The position numbers and the translations under genes are program-made. From Sulfitobacter sp. THAF37 (GTDB lineage Bacteria; Pseudomonadota; Alphaproteobacteria; Rhodobacterales; Rhodobacteraceae): a DNA stretch of 64,000 nucleotides. Positions within the stretch are counted from its first letter, which is position 1, and every line of letters starts with the position of its first letter. The notes beneath the pieces were generated by a model, which made no database searches, was not told where the DNA came from, and worked only from the letters and a program-made list of their open reading frames with translations. Where the stretch lies: positions 1,302,001 to 1,366,000 of the forward strand of contig NZ_CP045372.1 in NCBI RefSeq assembly GCF_009363555.1, given 5' to 3'. Positions 36,795-44,550 of this stretch are shown one piece after another.

Positions 36795-36867
36795 CTGCCT
36801 CTCTCGCTCGGTCGTTTTTTGTTTTGTGGTAGTATACGGTATTTTTGCGGCGGTTCACATCAGAAAT

Positions 36868-37749
36868 TTACAGCAGAACAGCCAGCAAAAGCGGCAATGC
36901 GCCGACCGACATGAGCGTTGAGACGACCACGAGGCCCGCCACCGATTGCGAATCGGCCCCGTATTTTTCCGCCAGCAGATACGAGGTCACAGCCACCGGC
37001 GTTGCCACCTGCAGAACCAGGACGCCAAAGGCGACGCGGTCCAGGTCAAAGGCCATCGCGGCGGCCCAGGCAATGCCCACGCAGAGCACAAGTTTCACGA
37101 GCGACAGCAAGACCGCCCGCATCACCCGGCCGGGGCTGAGCCTTGCGACAGCGACCCCCAGCGTGATCAGCATCATCGGAATCGCCATCTGCCCGATCAG
37201 GCGCAGCGTATTCGTCAGGAACACCGGCGTCTGCCAGTCCTGCCAAAGGAACAGCCCGCCCAGCACAGTCCCCCAGACCAGCGGTTCACGCAGCACCTTG
37301 CCCAGGGAGCCCGCGCCTGCGACCAGCCAGATGCCAAAGGTGAAAGACCAGATCGCCATGATCGCAAAGACGACAACCGCATAGCCCAGCCCAGTCTCGC
37401 CGAACGCAAACAGCGCCAGCGGCAGCCCCAGGTTTCCCGTATTGCCGAAAATCAGCGGCGCCATATAGGTACGCCGGTCGAGCCGCGCCAGGCTTACCAG
37501 TACACCCGCCGCCAGGCTGACAGCGCCATAGGCCGCCGCGGTCGCCAAGGACAGCGCGGTCAGCGCCGCCGGGTCAATCTCGGTCTGCATGAGCGAGACG
37601 AAGATCAGGCAGGGCACCGACAACGTCATCGCAATCTGCGTGACGAACTGGATTCTGTATTCAAACCCCAGTTTGACCCATGCAAATCCGATCCCCGCCA
37701 GCAGAAACACCGGCGCGACGATTTCAAGGACCATCAGGGCTAGGGACAA
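36868..37749 (-). CDS. AEC (auxin efflux carrier) family transporter
   Basis: This inner-membrane permease has 293 residues and about ten hydrophobic segments arranged in two five-helix halves, as in the AEC/BART family. Typical blocks are PLIFGNTGNLGLPLALFAFGE (middle) and the paired C-terminal repeat with AVTSYLLAEKYG. The substrate is unknown; bacterial members export small organic acids or amino acids. The start TTG at 37749 is favoured because AAAGGAAA lies 9 bases upstream, while the next ATG (37734) has no ribosome site. It diverges from hspQ across 85 bases. Confidence 0.87.
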   Translation of the reverse strand: MSLALMVLEIVAPVFLLAGIGFAWVKLGFEYRIQFVTQIAMTLSVPCLIFVSLMQTEIDPAALTALSLATAAAYGAVSLAAGVLVSLARLDRRTYMAPLIFGNTGNLGLPLALFAFGETGLGYAVVVFAIMAIWSFTFGIWLVAGAGSLGKVLREPLVWGTVLGGLFLWQDWQTPVFLTNTLRLIGQMAIPMMLITLGVAVARLSPGRVMRAVLLSLVKLVLCVGIAWAAAMAFDLDRVAFGVLVLQVATPVAVTSYLLAEKYGADSQSVAGLVVVSTLMSVGALPLLLAVLL

Positions 37750-37834
37750 CAGTCTGTTTCCTTTGGTGTTTCAGGCGTGATTGGACAAATGCCCCTTGAA
37801 CCGATTACTAACGAAAGGTAGGGGCTGCAATGTT

Positions 37835-38161
37835 ATGCTACGCACACGCGCGAAATATCATCTGGGACAGGTCGTCCGTCACAAGAAGCACCCGTTTCGC
37901 GGGGTGATCTTTGACGTGGATCCCGAATTTGCCAACACCGACGAATGGTACGAATCCATCCCCAAGGAAAGCCGCCCGATCAAGGAGCAGCCGTTCTACC
38001 ACCTGTTGGCGGAAAATGATCAAAGCTACTACGTGGCTTACGTGTCCGAACAGAACCTCGTCGCGGACTATTCCGGCGAACCGGTGGATCATCCGGACAT
38101 CCCCGATCTCTTCGGACCCTTCACCGATGGCGCCTATCCACTGCATTTCCAGCTGAACTGA
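37835..38161 (+). CDS. hspQ: Heat shock protein HspQ
   Basis: This 108-residue HspQ/YccV family protein opens with RAKYHLGQVVRHKKHPFRGVIFDVDPEFANTDEWY and continues with QPFYHLLAENDQSYYVAYVSEQNL, all family marks. E. coli HspQ binds hemimethylated DNA and boosts Lon proteolysis. ATG 37835 is chosen for the family N-terminus; GTAGGGG lies 10 bases upstream. A CTTGAA box at 37796-37801 resembles a sigma-32 -35, but no good -10 was found. Confidence 0.9.
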   Translation: MLRTRAKYHLGQVVRHKKHPFRGVIFDVDPEFANTDEWYESIPKESRPIKEQPFYHLLAENDQSYYVAYVSEQNLVADYSGEPVDHPDIPDLFGPFTDGAYPLHFQLN

Positions 38162-38311
38162 GCCTGCGCGCGCGGCGCCTCAACCGGATAGTATTCAGAC
38201 TTAACATTAGGTTGCGTTGCCCATAGCTAACCGCGACCGAACCCTCGTGCACCCCGTACCGCCGAGAGCCCCCCGGGGGCCAGACCGGGGGACGAAGCGC
38301 GAGACGCCACC

Positions 38312-38345
38312 CCGGAAGGATCGCCGCCTGCGGCGGTCCGGTCAG
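38312..38345. repeat. 34-base direct repeat, copy 1, with hairpin
   Basis: Starts CCGGAAGGATCGCCGCC and contains the hairpin CGCCGC-CT-GCGGCG (38322-38335). Copy 2 at 38386-38419 differs by one base. Lies in the 254-base gap between hspQ and the gamma-glutamyltransferase gene. Confidence 0.75.
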
Positions 38346-38385
38346 GTACCCCAGGGCTTCGCCCGTTCTGCCCTCGATCCTTCCA

Positions 38386-38419
38386 CCGGAAGGATCGCCG
38401 CCTGTGGCGGTCCGGTCAG
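38386..38419. repeat. 34-base direct repeat, copy 2, reaching into a stop codon
   Basis: Same sequence as copy 1 except one base. Its end covers the stop codon of the gamma-glutamyltransferase gene (38416-38418). A 9-base inverted repeat (GATCCTTCC 38376-38384, GGAAGGATC 38388-38396) spans its start. Confidence 0.75.
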
Positions 38420-39993
38420 AACCCCAGTGCGCAGCCGTCCTTGCGGGGATCGCTGGCGCCTTCAAGTATGCCATCGTCCCGCAGCAGGATTGCCTGTGCG
38501 CCGCCGATGGCCACCTCTGGTATTGCGACGGTATGGCCCATCTCGCTCAGCTCCGCGCGCACGGCGTCGGGGTATCCCCTTTCGACGTTCAGTGTTCCCT
38601 GGTCGGAAAACGCCCGCGGCGCGTCGATGGCGCTTTGCGGGTCCATGCCAAAGTCCTGAAGGTTCGAAACGAACCGCGCGTGACCACAGGGCTGATAGGC
38701 TCCGCCCATCACGCCGAAGGGCATGATCACCTTGCCGTTCTTGCGGATCATACCCGGAATGATCGTGTGCATCGGCCGTTTGCCACCCGCCAGTTCATTC
38801 ACGTGGCCCTCTTCCAGGGTAAACCCGGCGCCCCGGTTCTGCATCAGGATGCCGAATTTCGGGGAAGCAATCCCCGATCCGAAGCCGTGGAAAATGGAAT
38901 AGATCAGCGAAACAGCCATGCCGTCCCTGTCGACCACGGTGATGTAGATGGTATCCTTGTGGACTTGCTCCGACAGGGCGGCGGGGGAGGGCATCGCGCG
39001 TTTGGGGTCGATCAGCGCCGCCAGTTTCTGCGCCGTTTCCACGGACAGCATATGGTCCAGCCGCGCAGTATGGTCGGGGTCCGCGAGGAAGCGGTTGCGC
39101 GCGTCATAGGCCAGCTTCGCCGCCTCGGCCTCGATATGCACCCGTTCGGCCCCGAAGGGATCCATCGACGCGATGTCGAACTGTTCGAGAATATTCAGCA
39201 TCAGCAGCGCAGTCGCCCCTTGCCCGTTGGGCGGATGCTCCACCAGATCGACCCCCTTGTAGGGGCCCGCAATGGGGGTGGTCGGCGTTGCTGCGGTGGC
39301 GGCGAAGTCTTCGGGCGTGTGCAGGCCGCCCATGTCATTCAGCGCATGCAACATGTCTTGCGCGATCTCCTCGGTATAGAACGCGTCCCGTCCGTTCTTT
39401 GCGACCCGGCGCAGCACTTCGGCCTGACCCGGCGCGCGAAACACCTGACCGGCGACCGGGGCTTTCCCGTCCAGCAGGAAATGTTCGCGCGCCGCCCCCT
39501 TCAGCTTCTCGGTCTCCCGCGCCCAGTCGAAGGCGACACGTGGCGCAACCGGTACACCGGCCTCGGCGTAGTGGATCGCCGGGGCGAGCACCGTCTCTAG
39601 GCCCGCCTTGCCCACGGTGTCGGACAAGTGGCAAAAGGCGTCTATCGCGCCCGGCACCGTCACTGCCTCGACCCCGTGTACGGGCACCGCCGTCAGGCCC
39701 CGATCCCGCAGTTGTGCCGCGTCAGCGGTGGCAGGCGACCGGCCTGATCCATTCAGCGCATGTACCTCGTCACTGCCGGGCAGGGTATACAGGACAAAGC
39801 AGTCCCCGCCGATACCCGTCATTTGCGGCTCGCAGATGCCCAGCAACACCCCGCCTGCAATCGCCGCATCCATCGCGTTTCCGCCGCGCTCCAAGATGTC
39901 GATGGCGGTCTTCGCGGCCAACGGATGCGACGTGGCGCACATGCCGTTCGCCGCGATGACGGGGGATCGTCCGGGGAGGTGAAAGTCGCGCAT
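38416..39993 (-). CDS. Gamma-glutamyltransferase family protein
   Basis: This 525-residue Ntn-hydrolase precursor self-cleaves before a catalytic Thr, here T348 in VHKDTIYITVVDRDGMAVS. Other family marks are the N-terminal MCATSHPLAAKTAIDILERGGNAMDAAIA and the oxyanion/substrate region KRPMHTIIPGM...MGGAYQPCGHARF. It hydrolyses or transfers gamma-glutamyl groups, but in this subgroup (no signal peptide, single cytoplasmic copy) other amide substrates are possible. The ATG at 39993 has GGGA 8 bases upstream; an ATG at 40008 is an alternative. Confidence 0.88.
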   Translation of the reverse strand: MRDFHLPGRSPVIAANGMCATSHPLAAKTAIDILERGGNAMDAAIAGGVLLGICEPQMTGIGGDCFVLYTLPGSDEVHALNGSGRSPATADAAQLRDRGLTAVPVHGVEAVTVPGAIDAFCHLSDTVGKAGLETVLAPAIHYAEAGVPVAPRVAFDWARETEKLKGAAREHFLLDGKAPVAGQVFRAPGQAEVLRRVAKNGRDAFYTEEIAQDMLHALNDMGGLHTPEDFAATAATPTTPIAGPYKGVDLVEHPPNGQGATALLMLNILEQFDIASMDPFGAERVHIEAEAAKLAYDARNRFLADPDHTARLDHMLSVETAQKLAALIDPKRAMPSPAALSEQVHKDTIYITVVDRDGMAVSLIYSIFHGFGSGIASPKFGILMQNRGAGFTLEEGHVNELAGGKRPMHTIIPGMIRKNGKVIMPFGVMGGAYQPCGHARFVSNLQDFGMDPQSAIDAPRAFSDQGTLNVERGYPDAVRAELSEMGHTVAIPEVAIGGAQAILLRDDGILEGASDPRKDGCALGF

Positions 39994-40242
39994 AAGGTAT
40001 CCCAACATAGATTGTTCGCGCGCACACTAGCGCGTCGTGACAGGGGTGCCAATCTGTTCGGACTGTGGGGAAAGTACCTCGACGCCGCGCACTGGGTGGG
40101 GGCTGTTAAACGCGACGCCGAGGGAAGCCATATGCAGCTACAAGCCGGAAGATGCATTGAAAGGGTGACGTGAATGTGGTCGCAATGGGGCGATTTGCGG
40201 TAGAGACAGAAATAGATGCTGGTGCGCTTGACAGCCTGCGTT

Positions 40243-40755
40243 TCAGCCGTGCGGAGGCGCCTTTGTCGCTGGCAGTTGATGGTTCTGCACCGCGATGGCG
40301 AGCCGCAGGTCCAATTGGTTTTCACCGCCCACCCGGCGATAGCGGACGTCCCGCGCCAGGTCCCGGATCAGGAACCAGCCAAAGCCGCCCTCGGGGATGC
40401 TGGTCGCCTTGGGGGGCTCGGCGATGTGCCTGCCCAGCGGCGGCAGCCCGGCCGGCATTGCCCGCCCGCGGTCGCTGATCCGGAAATGCAGACCGTCTGC
40501 CCGGTGCTCGGCTCGAATGTCGATCGTGTCGCCGGGGCGCTGCTGTGGATAGGCATGTTCCACAATGTTGTTCAGCACCTCGGCCAGGACCAGTTCCACG
40601 GTCTGCAATTCCTCGACGTGCAGCGCCAGCGGTTCCAGGGCGCGGCACAGGTCGTTGAGCGCATTGCGCACCGCCAGTTCGCTGCTGGGAAGGCTGATGC
40701 CGACGCGAAATGGCGCCCGCATGGTCGGTGAAACCGATGGCAAAGACATGATCAT
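40243..40755 (-). CDS. RsbW-like anti-sigma kinase (HATPase_c_2)
   Basis: This 170-residue protein has a GHKL ATPase fold of the serine-kinase/anti-sigma type. The N box is EVLNNIVEHAY, the G1 box ISDRGRAM, and the G2 box GGFGWFLIRDL. There is no sensor or dimerisation/His region, so it is an RsbW/SpoIIAB-type kinase rather than a histidine kinase. It lies immediately after the STAS gene, with about 4 bases between them, and the two should act as a partner-switch pair. No sigma factor or PP2C phosphatase is next to them. Start choice among GTG 40758, ATG 40755 and ATG 40749 is uncertain. Confidence 0.83.
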   Translation of the reverse strand: MIMSLPSVSPTMRAPFRVGISLPSSELAVRNALNDLCRALEPLALHVEELQTVELVLAEVLNNIVEHAYPQQRPGDTIDIRAEHRADGLHFRISDRGRAMPAGLPPLGRHIAEPPKATSIPEGGFGWFLIRDLARDVRYRRVGGENQLDLRLAIAVQNHQLPATKAPPHG

Positions 40756-40759
40756 CACG

Positions 40760-41098
40760 TCATGCGCGCTGAAACGTCAGCGCATCGTCGAGTGTGGAAA
40801 AGATGGAGAAAACCGAATCCATCCGCGTCAGTCGAAACACTTTGTCTACCGGCGGTGTCAGACCCGCCAGGATCAGTGTGCGGTCGGGGGCCAGAAACTT
40901 CATCGTTGCCACAATCGCGCCCAATCCGCTGGAATCGACGAAGGTCACGACACCCAGGTCCAGGATGACCCGTGCCGGTCCACCTTCAGTTGCGCGGCGC
41001 ATGGTTTCCTTGAAATCCAGGGCCACAGCCGCGTCGATCCGGGCCTCGTGCAGCGTGACGACGCAGAAGCCATCTTCTGTTTTCGTGGAAACTTCCAT
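40760..41098 (-). CDS. STAS-domain anti-sigma factor antagonist
   Basis: This 112-residue single-domain protein has the SpoIIAA/RsbV fold. The phosphorylation site is in FVDSSGLGAI (S57 by alignment with SpoIIAA S58). The C-terminal strand-helix (LILAGLTPPVDKVFRLTRMD) fits the family. Unphosphorylated, it would bind the downstream kinase and free its client. GGAG lies 8 bases before the ATG. It diverges from the thiolase gene, with a 14-base palindrome in between. Confidence 0.88.
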   Translation of the reverse strand: MEVSTKTEDGFCVVTLHEARIDAAVALDFKETMRRATEGGPARVILDLGVVTFVDSSGLGAIVATMKFLAPDRTLILAGLTPPVDKVFRLTRMDSVFSIFSTLDDALTFQRA

Positions 41099-41129
41099 AG
41101 ACAGATCTCCAGAACCTCAAGCTGATGCC

Positions 41130-41143
41130 GAACCCTAGGGTTC
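41130..41143. promoter_or_regulatory. 14-base perfect palindrome in divergent promoter region
   Basis: GAACCCTAGGGTTC reads the same on both strands and lies between the divergent STAS (start 41098) and thiolase (start 41188) genes. It is a plausible operator; the binder is unknown. It includes CTAG, usually a rare tetramer in such genomes. Confidence 0.45.
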
Positions 41144-41187
41144 AAAGATTAGCATCGGGTAACTGTTTGGACGAAAAGGAGAGGGCG

Positions 41188-42360
41188 ATGCGGCAGGTCA
41201 TGATAACGGGTGCGCGGCGGACCCCGATGGGCGCTTTCCAGGGCGCTTTCGCGGGGCTGACCGCGGCCGAGCTTGGCGGTCACGCGATCAGGGCGGCGCT
41301 TGCCGATGCCGGTCCCGCCACGGTGCAGGAGGTGCTGATGGGCTGCGTGCTCCCGGCGGGTCAGGGTCAGGCGCCCGCGCGGCAGGCCGGTTTTGCCGCC
41401 GGTCTGGCCGAAGACGTGCCCGCCACGACCCTGAACAAGATGTGCGGATCGGGCATGAAGGCGGCGATGACGGGCTTCGACCAGATCGCACTGGGTCATA
41501 GTGAAGTGATGGTGACGGGCGGCATGGAAAGCATGACCAACGCGCCTTATGTGCTGCCCAAGATGCGCGGCGGCGCGCGGCTGGGCCACGCGCAGGTGAT
41601 CGACCATATGTTTCTCGATGGTCTCGAAGACGCCTATGACAAGGGTCGGTTGATGGGCACCTTCGCCGAGGACTGCGCCGAGACCTACCAGTTTACCCGC
41701 GAACGACAGGACGAATACGCGCTGGCCTCGTTGTCCCGCGCCATCGCGGCACAGGAAGGCGGTGCCTTCGGGAACGAGATCGCGGCCATCGAAGTCACCT
41801 CGCGCAGCGGCAGCGCCTCGGTTGCCGCCGATGAACAGCCCGGCCAGGCCCGCCCGGACAAGATCCCGCAGCTCAAGCCTGCCTTCCGCGCGGGGGGGAC
41901 GGTCACGGCGGCGAACTCTTCTTCCATTTCTGACGGCGCGGCGGCGCTTGTCCTCGCTTCGGAAGAGGCGGCAGAGGCCCAGGGCCTCAACATCCGGGCG
42001 CGTATCCTTGGCCATGCCAGCCACGCCCAGGCACCCGGTCTCTTTACCACTGCGCCTGTCCCGGCAGCGCAGAAACTGCTGGACCGCATCGGCTGGAAAA
42101 AAGAAGATGTGGACCTTTGGGAGGTGAATGAAGCCTTCGCCGTGGTGCCCATGGCTTTCATGCATGAAATGGGGATCGACCATGAGATCGTGAATGTGAA
42201 CGGCGGTGCCTGCGCCCTGGGGCACCCCATTGGCGCCTCCGGCGCGCGGATCATGGTCACGTTGCTGAACGCCCTGGAAAAACGCAATCTGCGTCGCGGC
42301 ATCGCCGCCATCTGTATCGGTGGTGGCGAAGGCACCGCCATTGCCATTGAACGCCTCTGA
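41188..42360 (+). CDS. Acetyl-CoA acetyltransferase (thiolase)
   Basis: This thiolase has 390 residues and joins or splits acetyl-CoA/acetoacetyl-CoA. The nucleophile is C86 in LNKMCGSGMKA, the general base H346 in NGGACALGHPIGASGAR, and the second Cys C376 in AICIGGGEG. The N-terminus MRQVMITGARRTPMGAFQGAFAGL is normal for biosynthetic thiolases. AAAAGGAG precedes the ATG at 41188, better than the upstream GTG/ATG options. It is not next to phaB or phaC, so a role in polyhydroxybutyrate synthesis or ketone use cannot be decided here. Confidence 0.93.
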   Translation: MRQVMITGARRTPMGAFQGAFAGLTAAELGGHAIRAALADAGPATVQEVLMGCVLPAGQGQAPARQAGFAAGLAEDVPATTLNKMCGSGMKAAMTGFDQIALGHSEVMVTGGMESMTNAPYVLPKMRGGARLGHAQVIDHMFLDGLEDAYDKGRLMGTFAEDCAETYQFTRERQDEYALASLSRAIAAQEGGAFGNEIAAIEVTSRSGSASVAADEQPGQARPDKIPQLKPAFRAGGTVTAANSSSISDGAAALVLASEEAAEAQGLNIRARILGHASHAQAPGLFTTAPVPAAQKLLDRIGWKKEDVDLWEVNEAFAVVPMAFMHEMGIDHEIVNVNGGACALGHPIGASGARIMVTLLNALEKRNLRRGIAAICIGGGEGTAIAIERL

Positions 42361-42365
42361 TTTCT

Positions 42366-42415
42366 TTTTGCCAAAAATACTCGCGGGGGGTCCGGGGGGC
42401 AGACGGCCCCCCGGG
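42366..42415. repeat. Intergenic repeat element, copy 2, with hairpin
   Basis: The TTTTTGCC-x-AAAATACTCG lead-in matches copy 1 at 27767-27811. The hairpin is CCGGGGGGC (42392-42400), 5-base loop, GCCCCCCGG (42406-42414). It fills the gap between the thiolase and the GAF-domain reductase. Confidence 0.65.
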
Positions 42416-42438
42416 TGCGCCCAATCAGGACGGATCCT

Positions 42439-42897
42439 ATGCAAGTTGATTACCACAGTCTCGCGCAGACAATCTTTGCCCTGACCGAAGGCGAGGACGA
42501 TGCCGTCGCCCTGATGGCCACCGTCGCCTGCGAGGTGCATCATGCCGACGACAGGTTCGACTGGACCGGCTTCTATCGCGTCGTGGCGCCTCAACTGCTC
42601 AAGATCGGGCCGTACCAGGGCGGGCACGGTTGCCTCGTCATCCCGTTTTCCCGCGGGGTCTGCGGTGCGGCGGCGCGCACGGGCGATGTTCAGCTCGTGC
42701 CGGATGTCGATGCCTTTCCCGGCCACATTGCCTGCGCCTCTTCCACCCGATCCGAGCTGGTGCTGCCGGTAACGGACGGGAAGGGTGGCTTGATCGCTGT
42801 CTTCGACATCGACAGCGACCAGCCCGATGCCTTCAGCCAGACGGATGCAAAGGCACTGGCCGGCATTCTCGGAACGGTTTTTGCCAACGTGAAATAG
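42439..42897 (+). CDS. Free methionine-(R)-sulfoxide reductase (GAF domain)
   Basis: This 152-residue enzyme is built from one GAF domain and reduces free Met-R-sulfoxide. The three Cys are C65 (HGCLVIPF), C75 (RGVCGAAA) and C99 (HIACASSTRSE). Their spacings of 10 and 24 equal those of E. coli fRMsr (C84, C94, C118). DWTGFYRV near residue 41 and LIAVFDIDS are further marks. ATG 42439 is chosen over the in-frame GTG at 42415, which would start inside the repeat element. Confidence 0.92.
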   Translation: MQVDYHSLAQTIFALTEGEDDAVALMATVACEVHHADDRFDWTGFYRVVAPQLLKIGPYQGGHGCLVIPFSRGVCGAAARTGDVQLVPDVDAFPGHIACASSTRSELVLPVTDGKGGLIAVFDIDSDQPDAFSQTDAKALAGILGTVFANVK

Positions 42898-42926
42898 CAC
42901 TGGATATTTTCATGCGCCGTGATAGC

Positions 42927-42951
42927 GTGAAAATTAGCGCGCAATTTTCAC
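42927..42951. promoter_or_regulatory. Inverted-repeat operator for the XRE-cupin regulator
   Basis: GTGAAAATT (42927-42935) and AATTTTCAC (42943-42951) form perfect 9-base arms around 7 bases, 10 bases before the regulator's ATG. A third half-site TTTTCA lies at 42907-42912. Autoregulation by the downstream HTH protein is the likely role. Confidence 0.6.
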
Positions 42952-42961
42952 CGAGACAGCG

Positions 42962-43535
42962 ATGCAGCACAGCCACCCCGACCTTCCCCCATCGCTTGGT
43001 GCGGACCTGCGCGCCCTGCGCAAGGGCCGGGATCTGACCCTGGCGGACATGGCCGCTGCGCTGGACCGTTCCGTCGGTTGGCTCAGCCAGGTCGAGAGGG
43101 GGATATCGGAACCGTCGATCACCGATCTGCGTCACATGGCGGCCTTTCTCGGCGTCTCTGTGTCGATGCTCTTCCGTCACGCCGCCCCCCCCTGCGCACG
43201 AGGCGGGGCACGTGGTGCGCCGCGGTGCGCGGCGGACCATCGGCTCGAACATGGCTGGATTGGTGGAGGAGTTGCTTTCGCCCGATCTGACCGACGATTT
43301 CGAGGTGGTCCATTCTACTTTCCAACCCCACAGCCGCATCACCGACAGTGTTATCCGACCCACGCAGGAGGTCGGCTATCTTGTCTCGGGGCAGCTTGAG
43401 GTCGAGATTGAAGGCACAACACACCTGCTGACCCCCGGTGACAGTTTCCGCGTCCGGGGCGAGGCATTCCGTTGGGCAAACCCGTTCGACACCCCCGCCG
43501 TGGCGATCTGGGTGATCGCACCACCGGTGTATTAG
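42962..43535 (+). pseudogene. XRE-family HTH / cupin regulator split by a frameshift in a C8 tract
   Basis: The first part (42962 to about 43190) encodes a full XRE helix-turn-helix: LRALRKGRDLTLADMAAALDRSVGWLSQVERGISEPSI. The second part, in the +1-shifted frame up to 43535, encodes a cupin: VIRPTQEVGYLVSGQLEVEIEGTTHLLTPGDSFRV. The frames meet in eight C at 43185-43192. Removing one C restores one reading of about 190 residues through HAAPPAHEAGHVVRRG, the usual size of this family. As read, translation runs on in the wrong frame to 43399. Causes could be a true mutation, slippage-based switching, or a sequencing error. XRE-cupin proteins control amine, amino-acid or sulfur metabolism genes. 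Confidence 0.82.
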
Positions 43536-43543
43536 GAGCTGTC

Positions 43544-44164
43544 ATGACCTTCGAAGCCTGGAGCGTCTTCGCTGTGTTCTGGGTGGTCCTGGTCATCACG
43601 CCGGGGCCGAATGCGGTCAATTGCATCACCAACGGCATGACCGTCGGTTTCCGGCGCGGACTGATCGCTGTGTTGGCGATCCTGACACAGGCCACGCTGT
43701 TTCTGCTGCTGTCGGCGCTTGGGGTCACGGCGTTGCTTGCCGCGTCAGAGACGGCATTCACGGTGGCAAAGTGGATCGGCGCGGGCTTTCTGATCTATCT
43801 CGGGGTACGCGGCTGGGTAATGGCCGGAACCCCGGTGACGGTGCCGGACCGGCCTGCGGCGTCGATCTATCTCAGGTCGCTTGCCATCGCCACGATAAAC
43901 CCCAAGTCGGTCGCGGGTTATCTCGCAGCTTTTTCCCAGTTCGTGCAGCCTGATGTCCCGATCTGGCAGCAGATGGTGGTCATCCTGCCGACCGCACTGA
44001 CGTTGACGGCCCTCAGCTATACGACCTTCACCGCGCTTGGTGCCGGTATCGGACGGGCGGCGCTCGGGGCTGTCTTCAACATCTGGGTGCGGCGCGTCCT
44101 CGCGCTTTGTTTCGTCCTCTACGGCGTCCTGTTGGGCGTCGTCACCACACCAGTCAGGAGTTGA
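43544..44164 (+). CDS. LysE-family translocator (RhtB type), first copy
   Basis: This 206-residue inner-membrane exporter has six hydrophobic segments. The signature TPGPNAVNCITNGMTVGFRRGL (about 22-43) is the LysE/RhtB start, and NPKSVAGYLAAFSQFV matches the third-helix motif. Substrates in the family are amino acids such as lysine, homoserine or threonine. TAGGAG overlaps the stop of the regulator and lies 5 bases before the ATG, so it is probably co-transcribed with it. Confidence 0.9.
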   Translation: MTFEAWSVFAVFWVVLVITPGPNAVNCITNGMTVGFRRGLIAVLAILTQATLFLLLSALGVTALLAASETAFTVAKWIGAGFLIYLGVRGWVMAGTPVTVPDRPAASIYLRSLAIATINPKSVAGYLAAFSQFVQPDVPIWQQMVVILPTALTLTALSYTTFTALGAGIGRAALGAVFNIWVRRVLALCFVLYGVLLGVVTTPVRS

Positions 44165-44166
44165 TC

Positions 44167-44550
44167 ATGCTCAAAGGAAGCTGCCTGTGCGGTAAGATTA
44201 CGTTCTCCGCAACCGATCTTGCCCGCGCCCCCGCGGCCTGCCATTGCAGCCAGTGCCGCAAGCAATCCGGCCATTACTGGGCCTCCGTGAATGTCTGGAT
44301 GAAGGGATTCAGCATGAAGGGACCCGTGCGCTGGTATGAAGCATCAGACAGCGCCAGGCGCGGTTTCTGCCCCACGTGCGGATCCTTCCTGTTCTGGAAA
44401 AGCAATGACGAGGATGAAATCGGCGTGGCTCTGGGGGCGTTGGACGGGGACACCGGGCTGCATCTGGAACGGCACATCTTCACCGCCGACAAGGGCGATT
44501 ACTACGAAATTCCGGGCGTCGGCCATCAGGAGATTCAGGCGGATGAGTGA
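44167..44550 (+). CDS. GFA family protein, second copy
   Basis: This zinc-binding Gfa/CENP-V-fold protein has 127 residues, with cysteine groups SCLCGKI (5-11), CHCSQCRKQSGHYW (about 26-39) and FCPTCGSFLFW. AGGAG precedes the ATG, 2 bases after the LysE gene. Activity is unproven, but its place beside amine-demethylation genes makes a link to formaldehyde or glutathione adducts worth noting (inference). Confidence 0.88.
   Translation: MLKGSCLCGKITFSATDLARAPAACHCSQCRKQSGHYWASVNVWMKGFSMKGPVRWYEASDSARRGFCPTCGSFLFWKSNDEDEIGVALGALDGDTGLHLERHIFTADKGDYYEIPGVGHQEIQADE

Noticed and set aside
37796..37824. Sigma-32 promoter for hspQ
   Set aside because: A CTTGAA -35 box is present, but no acceptable -10 lies at the right distance.
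38262..38300. Further terminator-like G/C-rich palindrome after hspQ
   Set aside because: CCCCCGGGGG-type runs are present but without a T tail or stable asymmetric loop; too common in GC-rich DNA to call.
41149..42900. A 583-residue minus-strand frame over the thiolase and reductase genes
   Set aside because: Both plus-strand genes have full catalytic motifs; the frame is only a codon-bias shadow.
42962..43399. A separate 145-residue HTH protein as read
   Set aside because: The C-terminal 70 residues are out-of-frame translation of the cupin part; treating the locus as one frameshifted gene explains both halves.
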